Source: Azospirillum doebereinerae
GTDB lineage: Bacteria > Pseudomonadota > Alphaproteobacteria > Azospirillales > Azospirillaceae
Reading direction: 5' to 3'
Assembly: GCF_003989665.1 (NCBI RefSeq)
Contig: NZ_RZIJ01000003.1
Span: 124,001-188,000 of the forward strand
Length of the DNA: 64,000 nt
Shown in pieces: positions 42,482 to 51,843 of the stretch. Position 1 is the stretch's first letter. Every line of letters begins with the position of its first letter. A program made the position numbers and the translations under genes. The notes beneath the pieces are model-generated. The model did no database searches. It was not told the origin of the DNA and was given only the letters and a program-made list of their open reading frames with translations.

Positions 42482-44704
42482 TTATTCGACCGGCGCGGCG
42501 GCGTCCCTCGCCGCCTTCGCGGCCGCCTTCAGCGCGGATTCCGAACGCCGGTCGGGCATCAGCTCGAACAGCAGCAGCGACCGGCCGGTCACCGCGATCT
42601 CGTCGCCGTTGCGGTCCATCGCCACGCCCAGCCGGTCCGGCTCGGCCGTGTCGAGAAGCCGCAGCCATTGGCTGCCGCCGATCACCTCGGGCAGGGTGAA
42701 GGGGACCACGTCGTGGTGGGCGTTGACGATCAGCAGCAGGGTCGCGTCCGACGGCGCCCGGCGCACCCCGGTCGCCTGCGCCCGGCCGTCCAGCAACATG
42801 CCCAGGCAACGCGCCATCGGGTCCTGCCATTGTTCGGTGGTCTTCTCCGTTCCGGCGGGGGTGATCCAGGTGACGTCCTTGACCTCCCGGTCCGCCTTCA
42901 TCGTGCCGGTCAGGAAACGTCCCCGGCGCAGCAGCGGATGGCTCTGACGCAGCGCGACGACGCGGCGGACGAAGGCGATCAGTTCGTGCCCGTCCTCGTC
43001 CACCGCTTCCCAGTCGATCCAGCCGGTCGGGTTGTCCTGGCAATAGGCGTTGTTGTTGCCGTCCTGGCTGCGGGCGAACTCGTCCCCGGCCAGCAGCATC
43101 GGCGTGCCCTGCGACAGCAACAGCGTCGCCAGCAGGTTGCGCATCTGGCGCTGCCGCAGCGCCTTGACGTCCGGGTCGTCGGTCGGCCCCTCGACCCCGT
43201 GATTCCACGAGATGTTGTGCGAATGGCCGTCCCTGTTGTTCTCGCCGTTGGCCAGATTGTGCTTGTCGTTGTAGGAGACCAGATCGGCCAGGGTGAAGCC
43301 GTCATGCGCCGTCACGAAGTTCACGCTGGCCCAGGGGCGCCGGCCGCGCCGGTTGAACAGGTCGGCGCTGGCGGTCATCCGGGTCGCCAGTTCCGGCAGC
43401 TTGCCCTCGTCGCCCTTCCAATAGGCGCGCACGGTGTCGCGGAACTTGTCGTTCCATTCGGCCCAGCCCGGCGGGAAGCCGCCGACCTGATAACCGCCGG
43501 GCCCGCAATCCCAGGGCTCGGCGATCAGCTTCACCCGCGAGAGCACCGGATCCTGCCGGCAACTGTCGAGGAATCCGCCGCCCTGGTCGAACCCGTGCGG
43601 CTCACGCCCCAGGATGGTGGCCAGATCGAAGCGGAAGCCGTCGACGTGCATCTCCGTCACCCAGTAGCGCAGGGAATCGGTGACCATCTGGAGGACACGC
43701 GGGTGGCTGAGGTTGACCGTGTTTCCGGTGCCGGTGTCGTTGATGTAATAGCGCGGGTCGGGCGCCAGCCGGTAATAGGAGGCGTTGTCGATCCCCTTGA
43801 AGGACAGGGTCGGTCCCAGCTCGTTGCCTTCGGCGGTGTGGTTGTGGACGACGTCGAGGATCACCTCGATTCCGGCCTCGTGGAAACGGGCGACCATCTC
43901 CTTGAACTCGTGGATCTTGCCGGTCCCGAGATAGCGCGGGTCGGGCGCGAAGAAGGAGATCGAGTTGTATCCCCAATAGTTGCGCAACCCCTTCTCCAGA
44001 AGGTTGCGGTCGTCGAGGAAGGCGTGGACCGGGAGCAGTTCCACCGCCGTCACCCCCAGCGCGCGGATGTAGTCCACCACCTCCGGCACCGCCAGCCCGG
44101 CGAAGCTGCCGCGATGCTGCGGCGGCACGGCGGGGTGACGCATGGTGTAGCCCCGGACATGGGCCTCGTAGACGATGGTCCGCTCCCATGGGACCGCCGG
44201 TGGACGGTCGCCGCCCCAGGTGAAGGCCGGATCGATCACCACGCATTTCGGCATCCCCGGCGCGCTGTCGCGCCGGTCGAAGGAAAGATCGCCGCGCGCC
44301 GCGCCGACGCGGTAGCCGAAATGCGCGTCCGACCAGCGCAGCGGGCCGATCAGATGCTTGGCGTAGGGGTCGAGCAGCAGCTTGTGCGGGTTGAAGCGGT
44401 GCCCGGCCCGCGGCTCGTACGGGCCGTGAACCCGGTAGCCGTAGACGGTGCCGGGCCGCGCGTCGGGGAGATAGCCGTGCCAGACTTCGTCGGTGTATTC
44501 CGGCAGGACGATCCGCTCCAGCTCCCGCCGGCCTTCCGGATCGAACAGGCACAACTCCACCTTCGTGGCGTTGGCGGAAAACAAGGCGAAGTTGACGCCC
44601 AGACCGTCCCAGGTGGCTCCCAACGGGTAAGGTTGGCCCTCCCGAACACGGGACCGGCCGAATGTTGACGGGGCAACGGTGAAACTCTTCAAGACACGCC
44701 TCAC
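42482..44704 (-). CDS. glgX: Glycogen debranching enzyme GlgX
   Basis: The 740-residue isoamylase-type debranching enzyme has an N-terminal carbohydrate-binding beta domain (about 15-130; Gly-Val-Asn-Phe-Ala-Leu-Phe-Ser) and a GH13 barrel. The barrel contains Asp-Val-Val-His-Asn-His-Thr, Val-Asp-Gly-Phe-Arg-Phe-Asp-Leu-Ala (nucleophile Asp), Ala-Glu-Pro-Trp-Asp-Cys (acid Glu) and Thr-Ala-His-Asp-Gly-Phe. It hydrolyses alpha-1,6 branches of glycogen limit dextrins. It stands alone here without glgA, B, C or P. Confidence 0.95.
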   Translation of the reverse strand: MRRVLKSFTVAPSTFGRSRVREGQPYPLGATWDGLGVNFALFSANATKVELCLFDPEGRRELERIVLPEYTDEVWHGYLPDARPGTVYGYRVHGPYEPRAGHRFNPHKLLLDPYAKHLIGPLRWSDAHFGYRVGAARGDLSFDRRDSAPGMPKCVVIDPAFTWGGDRPPAVPWERTIVYEAHVRGYTMRHPAVPPQHRGSFAGLAVPEVVDYIRALGVTAVELLPVHAFLDDRNLLEKGLRNYWGYNSISFFAPDPRYLGTGKIHEFKEMVARFHEAGIEVILDVVHNHTAEGNELGPTLSFKGIDNASYYRLAPDPRYYINDTGTGNTVNLSHPRVLQMVTDSLRYWVTEMHVDGFRFDLATILGREPHGFDQGGGFLDSCRQDPVLSRVKLIAEPWDCGPGGYQVGGFPPGWAEWNDKFRDTVRAYWKGDEGKLPELATRMTASADLFNRRGRRPWASVNFVTAHDGFTLADLVSYNDKHNLANGENNRDGHSHNISWNHGVEGPTDDPDVKALRQRQMRNLLATLLLSQGTPMLLAGDEFARSQDGNNNAYCQDNPTGWIDWEAVDEDGHELIAFVRRVVALRQSHPLLRRGRFLTGTMKADREVKDVTWITPAGTEKTTEQWQDPMARCLGMLLDGRAQATGVRRAPSDATLLLIVNAHHDVVPFTLPEVIGGSQWLRLLDTAEPDRLGVAMDRNGDEIAVTGRSLLLFELMPDRRSESALKAAAKAARDAAAPVE

Positions 44705-45149
44705 AAGATTGCCGCACCAAACCCGACCCCGATGGCCTGCCCCTAAAGGAGGGCGGGCATTATGAGAATGGTCATAGTCGCCAAGGGTACTCGCGCCTTC
44801 AACGCTTCCGTGCTATAATCGAAGCTGCAAATAGAGCTAATATAATGGAAGGTAAGCACCCGCAGTCGGGATTGTCGATGCGAAATTTCGGATGGTCCGA
44901 GGCGTCGCCTCTGCCCCTGGGGCAGTCACGGTAACGCCCAAGCGTTTCGCTGTGTCCACCCTGTGGTCCGTGCTTTTGCCGAGGATATGATTTTGGAAAC
45001 ACCCCTCCCGCCCATTGCCCTCTCCAAGCCATCGCTTGGCGAGGCTTCCGCTGGACGGTCTTGATCCGGTGCTTCCGCCGCCCGCTCCATCCAGTCCGGT
45101 GAACGACGCCGGATTTCCGTCCCACGCTTCCGTTGCGCCCGCTTCCCCC
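44705..45149. other. Divergent intergenic region with possible leader ORF and extended -10
   Basis: This 445-bp gap lies between glgX and the histidine kinase gene. AAAGGAGGG at 44745-44753 precedes an 18-codon frame (ATG 44762, TAA 44816) that could be a leader peptide. TGCTATAAT at 44811-44819 is a perfect extended -10 element reading toward the kinase gene. The frame of the kinase remains open back to 45015, but that part has only TTG/GTG starts. No other gene is supported. Confidence 0.4.
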
Positions 45150-47321
45150 ATGCCACGCAGTCTCGTCGCCCGTCCAAAGACCGTCCTGGCCAGCGTGATC
45201 GTCGCGTTGAGCGTGCTGGGCGCCGTCGCGTGGGGGGCGGTGACCGCGCTCGACTACGACGACACCATCGAGCGGGCGGAGGGGGATTCCCGGCAGGCGG
45301 TGGCCCTCCTCGACGGCCACGCACAGGCGATCCTGGAAAACGCCGCCGTCCGGCTGACCCAGGTCGCCGGACGCTTCGAGAGCGGCGGGCTGACCGGCTG
45401 GGCGGAGAACGGGCTGGACGAGAGTTTGGCGACGACCGGGCCGAACAGCCTGTCGATCCTCGACGCCAAGGGGGGGATGCGCTTCGGCCCTCCGGTCGCC
45501 TTCGACGGCGACGGCTTCGGCGGACTGTCGGTCGGCACCGAGACGGGGCGGCGCAACGCCGTGCTGGTCGCGTCGGGAACATCGGGGGGCGAGCGCGCGA
45601 TCCTGCTGGTCCGCCGGCTCTACCGGGGCGGCATGGCGTTCGACAAAGCGGTGTTCGACGGCGCCGTGCTGATGGCGGTGCCGGTGACGGCGCTGACGCC
45701 GGTGCTGAACGCGTTCGGCGACGGGCTGCAACGCTCGGCGGGGCTGTTCCGTCCGGACGGGACGCGGCTCGCCGGCTTCGGCACCTCCGCGCTCGGCAAC
45801 CTGCCCGCGTTGACACCCGGCGCCCAGACGGTCGAATCGGAGTGGCGCACCGGCGGAAGCGAGTCCGCTCCGGAGATGTCGATCCTCGGGCTCAAGCGCA
45901 TGGTCGGCCTGCCCGTGCTGTCCGCCGTCGCCGTGCCGCGCGACGTGGTCCTGGCGCCGTGGCACGTCCGGCTGGAACGCGGGCTGACGGTGGCCGGGGT
46001 CGGCTTCCTCGCCCTGCTGGGGTTGTCCTGGATCGGGATGACCAGCCTGCGCCGCGAAGCCGCCGCACGCCGCGACCTGACCGACGCCAAGGCCCGGCTG
46101 GAGCAGCGGGTGGAGGAGCGCACCGCCGACCTGCGGGCCGTCAACCAGAAGCTGGTCCGCGCGCTGGACGAGAAGGAGCGCGCCAACCAGGCCAAGGGCC
46201 GCTTCCTGTCCGCCGCCAACCACGATCTGCGCCAACCCTTCCAGGCGTTGCGCCTGTTCCACTACCTGCTGATGGAACGTCTGAAGGAGCCGCGCGACCG
46301 CTCCATCGCCGAGAAGATGGGGGAGGCTCTCGACGCCGGGGAGAAGCTGCTCCACGCCTTGCTGGAGGTCGCCACCCTCGACGCCGGCGTGGTGCGGCCG
46401 GAGGTGGCCGACGTTCCCGTCGCGGCGGTGCTGGACGACGTGGTCGAGGAATTCCGGGCCGCCGCCTTGGAAAAGGGGCTGCAACTGCGCGCCATGCCCT
46501 GCGGGCTGACGGTGCGGACCGACCGGGCGATGCTGACACGGATGCTGCGCGATCTGGTGCGCAACGCGGTGGCCTTCACGCCGGCCGGGCGGGTGACCGT
46601 GGGTTGTCGGCGGCGCGGACAATGGCTGCGCATCGAGGTGTGGGACACCGGCGCCGGCATCCCCAAGGAGCATCTGGAGAACATCTTCGAGGACTTCGTC
46701 CAGCTCGGCAACCCGGAGCGCGACCGGCGCCAGGGGCTGGGGCTGGGGCTGGCCAAGGTGCGGCGCAAGGCCGCCCTGCTGGGGCACGCGATCGAGGTGC
46801 GGTCGCGCTTCGGGGCCGGTTCGGTCTTCGCGCTCAGCGTTCCGGTCGCCGCCTTCGGGCGCGGCGCCGCCGGTCCGGTGGCCCAGGACGCGGCGGGCGA
46901 GGCGCCGTCCGATGCCGAGCGTTTGGTCCTGGTGGTCGAGGATGATCCCGTCCAGCGCAGCGGCATGCTGCTGCTGCTGGAAAGCTGGGGGCACCGGGTG
47001 ATGGAGGCCGCCGATGGCGAGGCCGCCGTCGCCTTGGTGGAGAGTGCCGCCGAGAAGCCGGATTTGATCGTGACCGATTTCCGCCTGCCGGGCCGGCTGA
47101 CCGGCGTGCAGGTGGTGACCCGCGTCGGCGAGATTCTGGACCACCCGATTCCCGGCGTGATCCTGACCGGCGACACCGCCCCCGAACGCATCCGCGAGGC
47201 GGTGGCGACCGGCTGCCGGCTGCTGCACAAGCCCTTCACGCCCGACCGGCTGCGCGACGCCCTGACGGCGGTCATCACCGATCGCAACGGGCGGACGCTG
47301 CACCGGCAGACGGCTGCCTAG
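45150..47321 (+). CDS. Hybrid sensor histidine kinase / response regulator
   Basis: ATG at 45150 gives 723 residues. Domains in order are TM1 (about 11-32), a periplasmic sensor of about 240 residues, TM2 (about 285-303), a coiled-coil linker, a HisKA domain with phospho-acceptor His358 in Asn-His-Asp-Leu-Arg-Gln-Pro, an ATPase domain (Asp-Thr-Gly-Ala-Gly-Ile-Pro, Gly-Leu-Gly-Leu-Gly-Leu-Ala-Lys), and a C-terminal receiver with Asp643 in Val-Thr-Asp-Phe-Arg-Leu-Pro and Lys in His-Lys-Pro-Phe. The His-Asp-Leu-Arg-Gln-Pro box puts it in the group of hybrid kinases that often act through phosphotransfer to orphan regulators. No cognate regulator adjoins it. Confidence 0.94.
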   Translation: MPRSLVARPKTVLASVIVALSVLGAVAWGAVTALDYDDTIERAEGDSRQAVALLDGHAQAILENAAVRLTQVAGRFESGGLTGWAENGLDESLATTGPNSLSILDAKGGMRFGPPVAFDGDGFGGLSVGTETGRRNAVLVASGTSGGERAILLVRRLYRGGMAFDKAVFDGAVLMAVPVTALTPVLNAFGDGLQRSAGLFRPDGTRLAGFGTSALGNLPALTPGAQTVESEWRTGGSESAPEMSILGLKRMVGLPVLSAVAVPRDVVLAPWHVRLERGLTVAGVGFLALLGLSWIGMTSLRREAAARRDLTDAKARLEQRVEERTADLRAVNQKLVRALDEKERANQAKGRFLSAANHDLRQPFQALRLFHYLLMERLKEPRDRSIAEKMGEALDAGEKLLHALLEVATLDAGVVRPEVADVPVAAVLDDVVEEFRAAALEKGLQLRAMPCGLTVRTDRAMLTRMLRDLVRNAVAFTPAGRVTVGCRRRGQWLRIEVWDTGAGIPKEHLENIFEDFVQLGNPERDRRQGLGLGLAKVRRKAALLGHAIEVRSRFGAGSVFALSVPVAAFGRGAAGPVAQDAAGEAPSDAERLVLVVEDDPVQRSGMLLLLESWGHRVMEAADGEAAVALVESAAEKPDLIVTDFRLPGRLTGVQVVTRVGEILDHPIPGVILTGDTAPERIREAVATGCRLLHKPFTPDRLRDALTAVITDRNGRTLHRQTAA

Positions 47322-47417
47322 CGACGGTGGCTTAAGATTAAGGGTTCACCCGTATGCGTTAACCGTTTCTGAAGCATGTCAGCGGGAGTCTGTGTGTCCG
47401 ACAGGAGCGATCTCGCG

Positions 47418-48713
47418 ATGACCCAGACCCGCGCCCTCACCCGTCTCGACCAGACGCAGCTCGACATCGCGGTGCGACGTCACGAGATGTTCCGCAACGC
47501 GCGGATCGGCGGGGCCCGCGCCAACCTGTCCTTCTGCGACCTTTCGGGTCTTGATCTGTCGGGCCGCGATCTGGCCCACGCCGACTTCGTCGGCGCCTGC
47601 CTGCGCGGCGCCAACCTGTCGGGCGCCAAGCTCGATTGCGCGGCGCTGTTCGCCACCGATCTGCGCCAAGCCAATCTGGAACAGGCCAGCCTGATCAAGG
47701 CCGATCTGCGTGGCGCCTGCCTGCGGGGCGCGATCCTGATCGGCGCCAACCTGTTCGCCGCCGATCTGCGCGACGGGTCGCTGGCGGAGAAGGACCGCTC
47801 CGGCCATCTGCGCGTGGTGCAGATCGAGGCGATGCCGGCCGAGGCCAGCGGCGCCGATTTGTCGGGCGCCAACCTGACGAACGCCCGGCTGTCCGGCGCG
47901 ATGGCGATCCACACCGATTTCACCGACGCGGTGATGCGCGGCTGCAAGCTGGTGCGGGCGACCATGCGCGGGGCCAACTTCACCGGCTCCAACATGGAGG
48001 GTGCCGATCTGTCGGGCGCCGACCTGCGCGGCGCCTGCCTGCGCGGAGCGGTGCTGACCGGCGCCACCATGACGATGACCGAACTGGCCGACGCCGACGT
48101 CGAGGGCGCCCTGACCGACAAGCCGGTCGGCCGGGTGGTGGCGGAACTGGGGCGCAGCCTGGACGAATTGCTGGCCGACCACATCGCCTGGGTCGGGTCG
48201 GGCGGCGCGCAAGGCACGGCGCTCGACCTGTCGGGCTTCGACCTGCGCCACGCGCCGTCGCTGGCCCATGCCTGCCTGACCATGCTGCGGGCGGTGGGGG
48301 CGACGCTGTACGGCCTGGACCTCACCGGGGTCCAGTTGCAGGCGGCGGTGCTGGAGGACGCGGACCTGCGCGGCGCCATCCTGACCGAGGGCGATCTGCG
48401 CGGCGTCAACCTGAAGCGGGCCAAGCTGAACAACACCGACCTGCGCAACACCGACCTGCGCCCGCTGGTCTTCGACGAACACCGGTCCCGCCCCGCCGAC
48501 CTGTCGGGCGCGCGGCTGCGCTACGCCGACCTCAGCGGATCGAGCCTGCGCGGCGCCAACCTGTCGGGGGCCGACCTGTCCTTCGCCAACCTGATCGGCT
48601 GCGACCTGTTCAAGACCGATTTCAGCGCGGCCAAGCTGTTCGGCGCCAAGCTGGAGCGGCGCGCGCTGGCCCAGGGCGCCGTACTGGACGGCGTGGCCGG
48701 GCTGAAGCTGTAG
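47418..48713 (+). CDS. Pentapeptide-repeat protein
   Basis: ATG at 47418 (AGGAG upstream) gives 431 residues; an upstream ATG at 47376 is less well placed. Most of the protein is A(D/N)LXX pentapeptide repeats forming a right-handed quadrilateral beta helix, in blocks at about 30-125, 145-230 and 265-425. They are interrupted by charged segments at about 126-142 and 230-262 (Asp-Glu-Leu-Leu-Ala-Asp-His-Ile-Ala-Trp). There is no signal peptide or membrane segment. Functions of such proteins vary (gyrase mimicry, scaffolding); none can be assigned here. Confidence 0.93.
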   Translation: MTQTRALTRLDQTQLDIAVRRHEMFRNARIGGARANLSFCDLSGLDLSGRDLAHADFVGACLRGANLSGAKLDCAALFATDLRQANLEQASLIKADLRGACLRGAILIGANLFAADLRDGSLAEKDRSGHLRVVQIEAMPAEASGADLSGANLTNARLSGAMAIHTDFTDAVMRGCKLVRATMRGANFTGSNMEGADLSGADLRGACLRGAVLTGATMTMTELADADVEGALTDKPVGRVVAELGRSLDELLADHIAWVGSGGAQGTALDLSGFDLRHAPSLAHACLTMLRAVGATLYGLDLTGVQLQAAVLEDADLRGAILTEGDLRGVNLKRAKLNNTDLRNTDLRPLVFDEHRSRPADLSGARLRYADLSGSSLRGANLSGADLSFANLIGCDLFKTDFSAAKLFGAKLERRALAQGAVLDGVAGLKL

Positions 48714-48737
48714 GCGCGCCCACTCCAGCCCCCGGCG

Positions 48738-48956
48738 TCACGCCTTGGCGGTGGCGACCTTGCGGGCCAGCCGGCGCAAGTCCAGCGAGGCACGGTCGGC
48801 GATGCGTTGGGCATCGACCAGCACCTGCGCCAGATCGCCGACATCGGGCGCGATCTCGCCCGCCGTGTCGGACATCGCGTCCAGGTCCTGCGCGGTCTTC
48901 TCGATCAAGCCGATCACAATGCCCTCCGGGCCGGTGGCGTTTTCGAATCCTGTCAC
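48738..48956 (-). CDS. Small hypothetical protein (72 aa)
   Basis: GTG at 48956 preceded by AGGGGAT gives 72 residues: an acidic N-terminal half (Glu-Lys-Thr-Ala-Gln-Asp-Leu-Asp-Ala-Met) then a basic C-terminal helix (Arg-Arg-Leu-Ala-Arg-Lys-Val-Ala-Thr-Ala-Lys-Ala), all helical in character. It is convergent with the pentapeptide gene (24 bp) and divergent from the glycosyltransferase gene. Family not recognised; the heptad-like Leu/Val spacing suggests a coiled coil. Confidence 0.6.
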   Translation of the reverse strand: MTGFENATGPEGIVIGLIEKTAQDLDAMSDTAGEIAPDVGDLAQVLVDAQRIADRASLDLRRLARKVATAKA

Positions 48957-49115
48957 GAGAATCCCCTATAAAAGTAAGGTTGTTTGCAGTGTGTCGCCAT
49001 CCGCCCCGGCCTGCAACGGTTTCCATGAGTCCCGCCCCGCCGCATCCCCTTGAAACCGCAGTCTTCCAGGCGTAACAGAGAGGAAGGTTTCCCGCGCGAA
49101 CGCCCAGGGTGCAAC

Positions 49116-50693
49116 ATGTCGGACATGGTCGAGGCTTGGGACGCCGCCCTGATGGGCTATCTGGTCGACCGGGAGTTCGACGCGGACAAGATCAACCGTT
49201 TTTCCGCCCTGTGCGAAACGGTGCGCCGCGAGGTGGACCGTCCCACCCGCCTCGCCATCGCCGAGCGTCTGCACCGCGATGCGCCCAGCGGCGACACGGT
49301 GCGGCTGCATTCGGTGCTGTTCATGCTGACCGGCGATCTCTACCACTACGAGCGGATCCTGCATTACCTGCTGCTGGGCGGCGACAGCGTCGATCCGGCG
49401 CTGATGCATTATTCCTATTGGTGCATGTCCCGGCAGCTGTTCCTGGGCGCGGCAACGGGGGACAAGGCCGGAAGCTTCGTCGCCTGCGACCTCTACCGCT
49501 TCCACGAGGCGCTGGTCCGTCTGGTGGCGCGGCGCTGGTCGCTGACCCCGCCGGTTGCCGTTCCCGGCGACGGGCCGATCCGCCGGGTGGCGATGGTCAC
49601 CAACCAGTTCGTCAACGACCGCCACCAGCCGACGCGCGACTGCTTCGACTTCGCCAGCCGCCTGCAGGACGAATTCGGCCTCGACGTGGCGATCATCAAC
49701 ACCAACCTGCTGCCGGCCCGCGTGGAGAACCTGTTCATCCCGCCCATGGTCGCCGAGCTGGTCGAGGAGTTCGACGGCGTCTTCGCGATGGAGATGTTCG
49801 GCCGCCGGGTGAAGGTCGCGTCCTTCACCGATCGCGCCTTCTCCCAAGCCAAGCTGTCCGCCATCGTCGAGGCCGTCGACGGCTACAACCCGGACCTGAT
49901 CGTGTCCTTCGGCGGCTCCAACATCGTGGCCGACCTGTTCGCGGAAACCGGCGCGCGGCCGGTGGTGTGCATCCCCACCACCTCGGGCCTGACCATTTCG
50001 CTGGCGCACATCCTGCTGGGCTTCGACGAGCAGGATTACACGGTGTCGATCCCGGATCTGTACCGCGCGCCCTTCGCGCGCCGCTTCCGTCCCTTCACCT
50101 TCGGCTACACCCTGCCGCCGACGCGCGGCGACATGGGCGATCCCGGTTTCGGCGACGCGCCCTTCGTCTTCGCCGTGGTCGGCACACGGCTCGACGAGGA
50201 GGCGACGCCCGACTTCCTCGCTTTGGTCGACGACGTTCTCGACCGCTGTCCGGGCGCGCTGGTCGCCTTCGCCGGCCGGGCGCCGGCCCTGCCGGGACGG
50301 TTGGCGTCCTTGCGCAACGGCGGCCGCACGCGTTGCCTGGGCCATGTCGCCGACATCCGCGCCCTGTACCGCCGCTGCCACGCCTTCCTCAACCCGGGCC
50401 GGCAGGGCGGCGGGGGCGGGGCGGGCTACGCCTTGGCCGAGGGGGTGCCGGTGGTCACCTTCGCCTGGGGCGACGCGGCGAGCGTCGCCGGCCCCGCCTT
50501 CACCGTTCCCGACCGCGCGGCCTACATCGACCGCGCCGCCGGTCTGTTCGCCGATCCGGACGCGCGCCGCCGGGCCGTTGACGCCGCGCGCGCGCGTTTC
50601 GCCGAAATCGGCGATCGCCGCCGTTGCGCCGAACGGCTGCTGGCCTATGGCGAGGAGGCCCGCGCCCTGATACGCGCCGGGCGAGGGAATTAA
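49116..50693 (+). CDS. Glycosyltransferase-like protein at flagellin-glycan locus
   Basis: ATG at 49116 gives 525 residues. The first 150 are helical and unfamiliar. From about residue 152 a GT-B-like pair of Rossmann domains appears: Val-Ala-Met-Val-Thr-Asn-Gln-Phe, Arg-Asp-Cys-Phe-Asp-Phe-Ala, Asp-Leu-Ile-Val-Ser-Phe-Gly-Gly-Ser-Asn, then Phe-Ala-Gly-Arg, Cys-Leu-Gly-His-Val-Ala-Asp-Ile and a Gly-rich acceptor loop (Arg-Gln-Gly-Gly-Gly-Gly-Gly-Ala-Gly-Tyr-Ala-Leu-Ala-Glu-Gly). This is the layout of nucleotide-sugar transferases acting on proteins or lipids. It lies 79 bp before pseI, so it may transfer the sugar made by this locus. Family assignment is tentative. Confidence 0.8.
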   Translation: MSDMVEAWDAALMGYLVDREFDADKINRFSALCETVRREVDRPTRLAIAERLHRDAPSGDTVRLHSVLFMLTGDLYHYERILHYLLLGGDSVDPALMHYSYWCMSRQLFLGAATGDKAGSFVACDLYRFHEALVRLVARRWSLTPPVAVPGDGPIRRVAMVTNQFVNDRHQPTRDCFDFASRLQDEFGLDVAIINTNLLPARVENLFIPPMVAELVEEFDGVFAMEMFGRRVKVASFTDRAFSQAKLSAIVEAVDGYNPDLIVSFGGSNIVADLFAETGARPVVCIPTTSGLTISLAHILLGFDEQDYTVSIPDLYRAPFARRFRPFTFGYTLPPTRGDMGDPGFGDAPFVFAVVGTRLDEEATPDFLALVDDVLDRCPGALVAFAGRAPALPGRLASLRNGGRTRCLGHVADIRALYRRCHAFLNPGRQGGGGGAGYALAEGVPVVTFAWGDAASVAGPAFTVPDRAAYIDRAAGLFADPDARRRAVDAARARFAEIGDRRRCAERLLAYGEEARALIRAGRGN

Positions 50694-50772
50694 TCTTCCT
50701 TCATTCTTCGGTGCGACACTCTCCCGACACGATCCGCCCCGACACGATCCGCAAGAGCGAAGGCCCTCATCC

Positions 50773-51843
50773 GTGCCGTCCCCCGCCGCCAGCTTCATCA
50801 TCGACGGCCGCCCCATCGGTCCCGCCCATCCGCCCTACCTGATCGCGGAGATGTCGGGCAACCACAACGGCGAGCTGAACCGGGCCCTGGCGCTGATCGA
50901 CGCCGCGAAGGCGGCCGGCGCCGACGCGGTGAAGCTCCAGACCTACACGGCCGACACGATCACCATCGACCATGACGGCCCCGGCTTCCGGCTGGAAGGG
51001 GGCTTGTGGGCCGGGCGCACCCTGCACGACCTCTATCGCGAGGCCCACACGCCCTGGGAATGGCACGAGCCGCTGTTCGCCCGCGCCCGCGCCCTGGGCC
51101 TGACCATCTTCAGCTCGCCCTTCGACGACACGGCGGTGGAGTTGCTGGAACGGCTCGACGCTCCGGCCTTCAAGATCGCTTCCTTCGAGCTGATCGATCA
51201 TGGCCTGATCCGCCGCGCCGCGCGGTCGGGCAAGCCGCTGATCGTCTCGACCGGTCTGGCGACGCTGGGCGAGGTGGCCGAGGCGGTGGAGGCGGTGGGC
51301 GACGCCGCGCCGCTCGCCCTGTTGCATTGCGTCAGCGGCTATCCGACGCCGCCGGAGGACTGCAACCTCCGCACCATCCCCCATCTGGCCGAGATGTTCG
51401 GGGTGACCGTCGGCCTGTCCGACCACAGCCAGGGGGTGGCCGTGCCGGTCGCCGCGACGGCGCTGGGCGCCACCATCATCGAAAAGCATTTCACCCTGTC
51501 GCGGGCCGAGGGCGGCGTCGACAGCGCCTTCTCACTGGAACCCGCCGAGTTCAAGGCGATGGCCGACTCCGTGCGCGCCGCCTGGGCGGCGCTCGGCCGC
51601 GTGCATTACGGGGTGGAGCCGAGCGAGGCCGGTGGACGCAACTACCGCCGCTCGCTCTACGTCGTCGCCGACGTCGCGGCGGGCGAGCCGTTGACCGCCG
51701 CGAATCTCCGCTCGATCCGCCCCGGCTTCGGTCTGGAGCCCAAGCATCTCCCGGCGCTGCTCGGCCGGCGCACCGTCCGTCCGCTGGCGCGCGGCACGCC
51801 GCTGCGCTGGGACATGCTGGCGGCGGAGGACGACGCGCCATGA
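50773..51843 (+). CDS. pseI: Pseudaminic acid synthase (PseI/NeuB family)
   Basis: A GTG start at 50773 gives 356 residues: a NeuB-type TIM barrel (Tyr-Leu-Ile-Ala-Glu-Met-Ser-Gly-Asn-His-Asn-Gly, Val-Lys-Leu-Gln-Thr-Tyr-Thr, Gly-Leu-Ser-Asp-His-Ser, Ile-Glu-Lys-His-Phe) and a C-terminal antifreeze-like SAF domain (about 295-350). Gly-Gly-Leu-Trp-Ala-Gly-Arg-Thr-Leu-His-Asp-Leu-Tyr and Thr-Pro-Trp-Glu-Trp-His are specific to PseI rather than sialic-acid NeuB. It condenses a 6-deoxy hexose derivative with phosphoenolpyruvate to give a nonulosonic acid. PseB, C, H and G are not in the window, so the exact sugar is uncertain. Confidence 0.9.
   Translation: MPSPAASFIIDGRPIGPAHPPYLIAEMSGNHNGELNRALALIDAAKAAGADAVKLQTYTADTITIDHDGPGFRLEGGLWAGRTLHDLYREAHTPWEWHEPLFARARALGLTIFSSPFDDTAVELLERLDAPAFKIASFELIDHGLIRRAARSGKPLIVSTGLATLGEVAEAVEAVGDAAPLALLHCVSGYPTPPEDCNLRTIPHLAEMFGVTVGLSDHSQGVAVPVAATALGATIIEKHFTLSRAEGGVDSAFSLEPAEFKAMADSVRAAWAALGRVHYGVEPSEAGGRNYRRSLYVVADVAAGEPLTAANLRSIRPGFGLEPKHLPALLGRRTVRPLARGTPLRWDMLAAEDDAP

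Noticed and set aside
44799-47303. An 834-codon minus-strand frame over the histidine kinase gene.
   Set aside because: It is an antisense shadow; the plus strand has intact H, N, G and receiver motifs.
48966-50816. A 616-codon minus-strand frame over the glycosyltransferase-like gene.
   Set aside because: Composition is Gly/Arg/Asp/His low complexity and the plus-strand frame has domain-like sequence and sensible neighbours.
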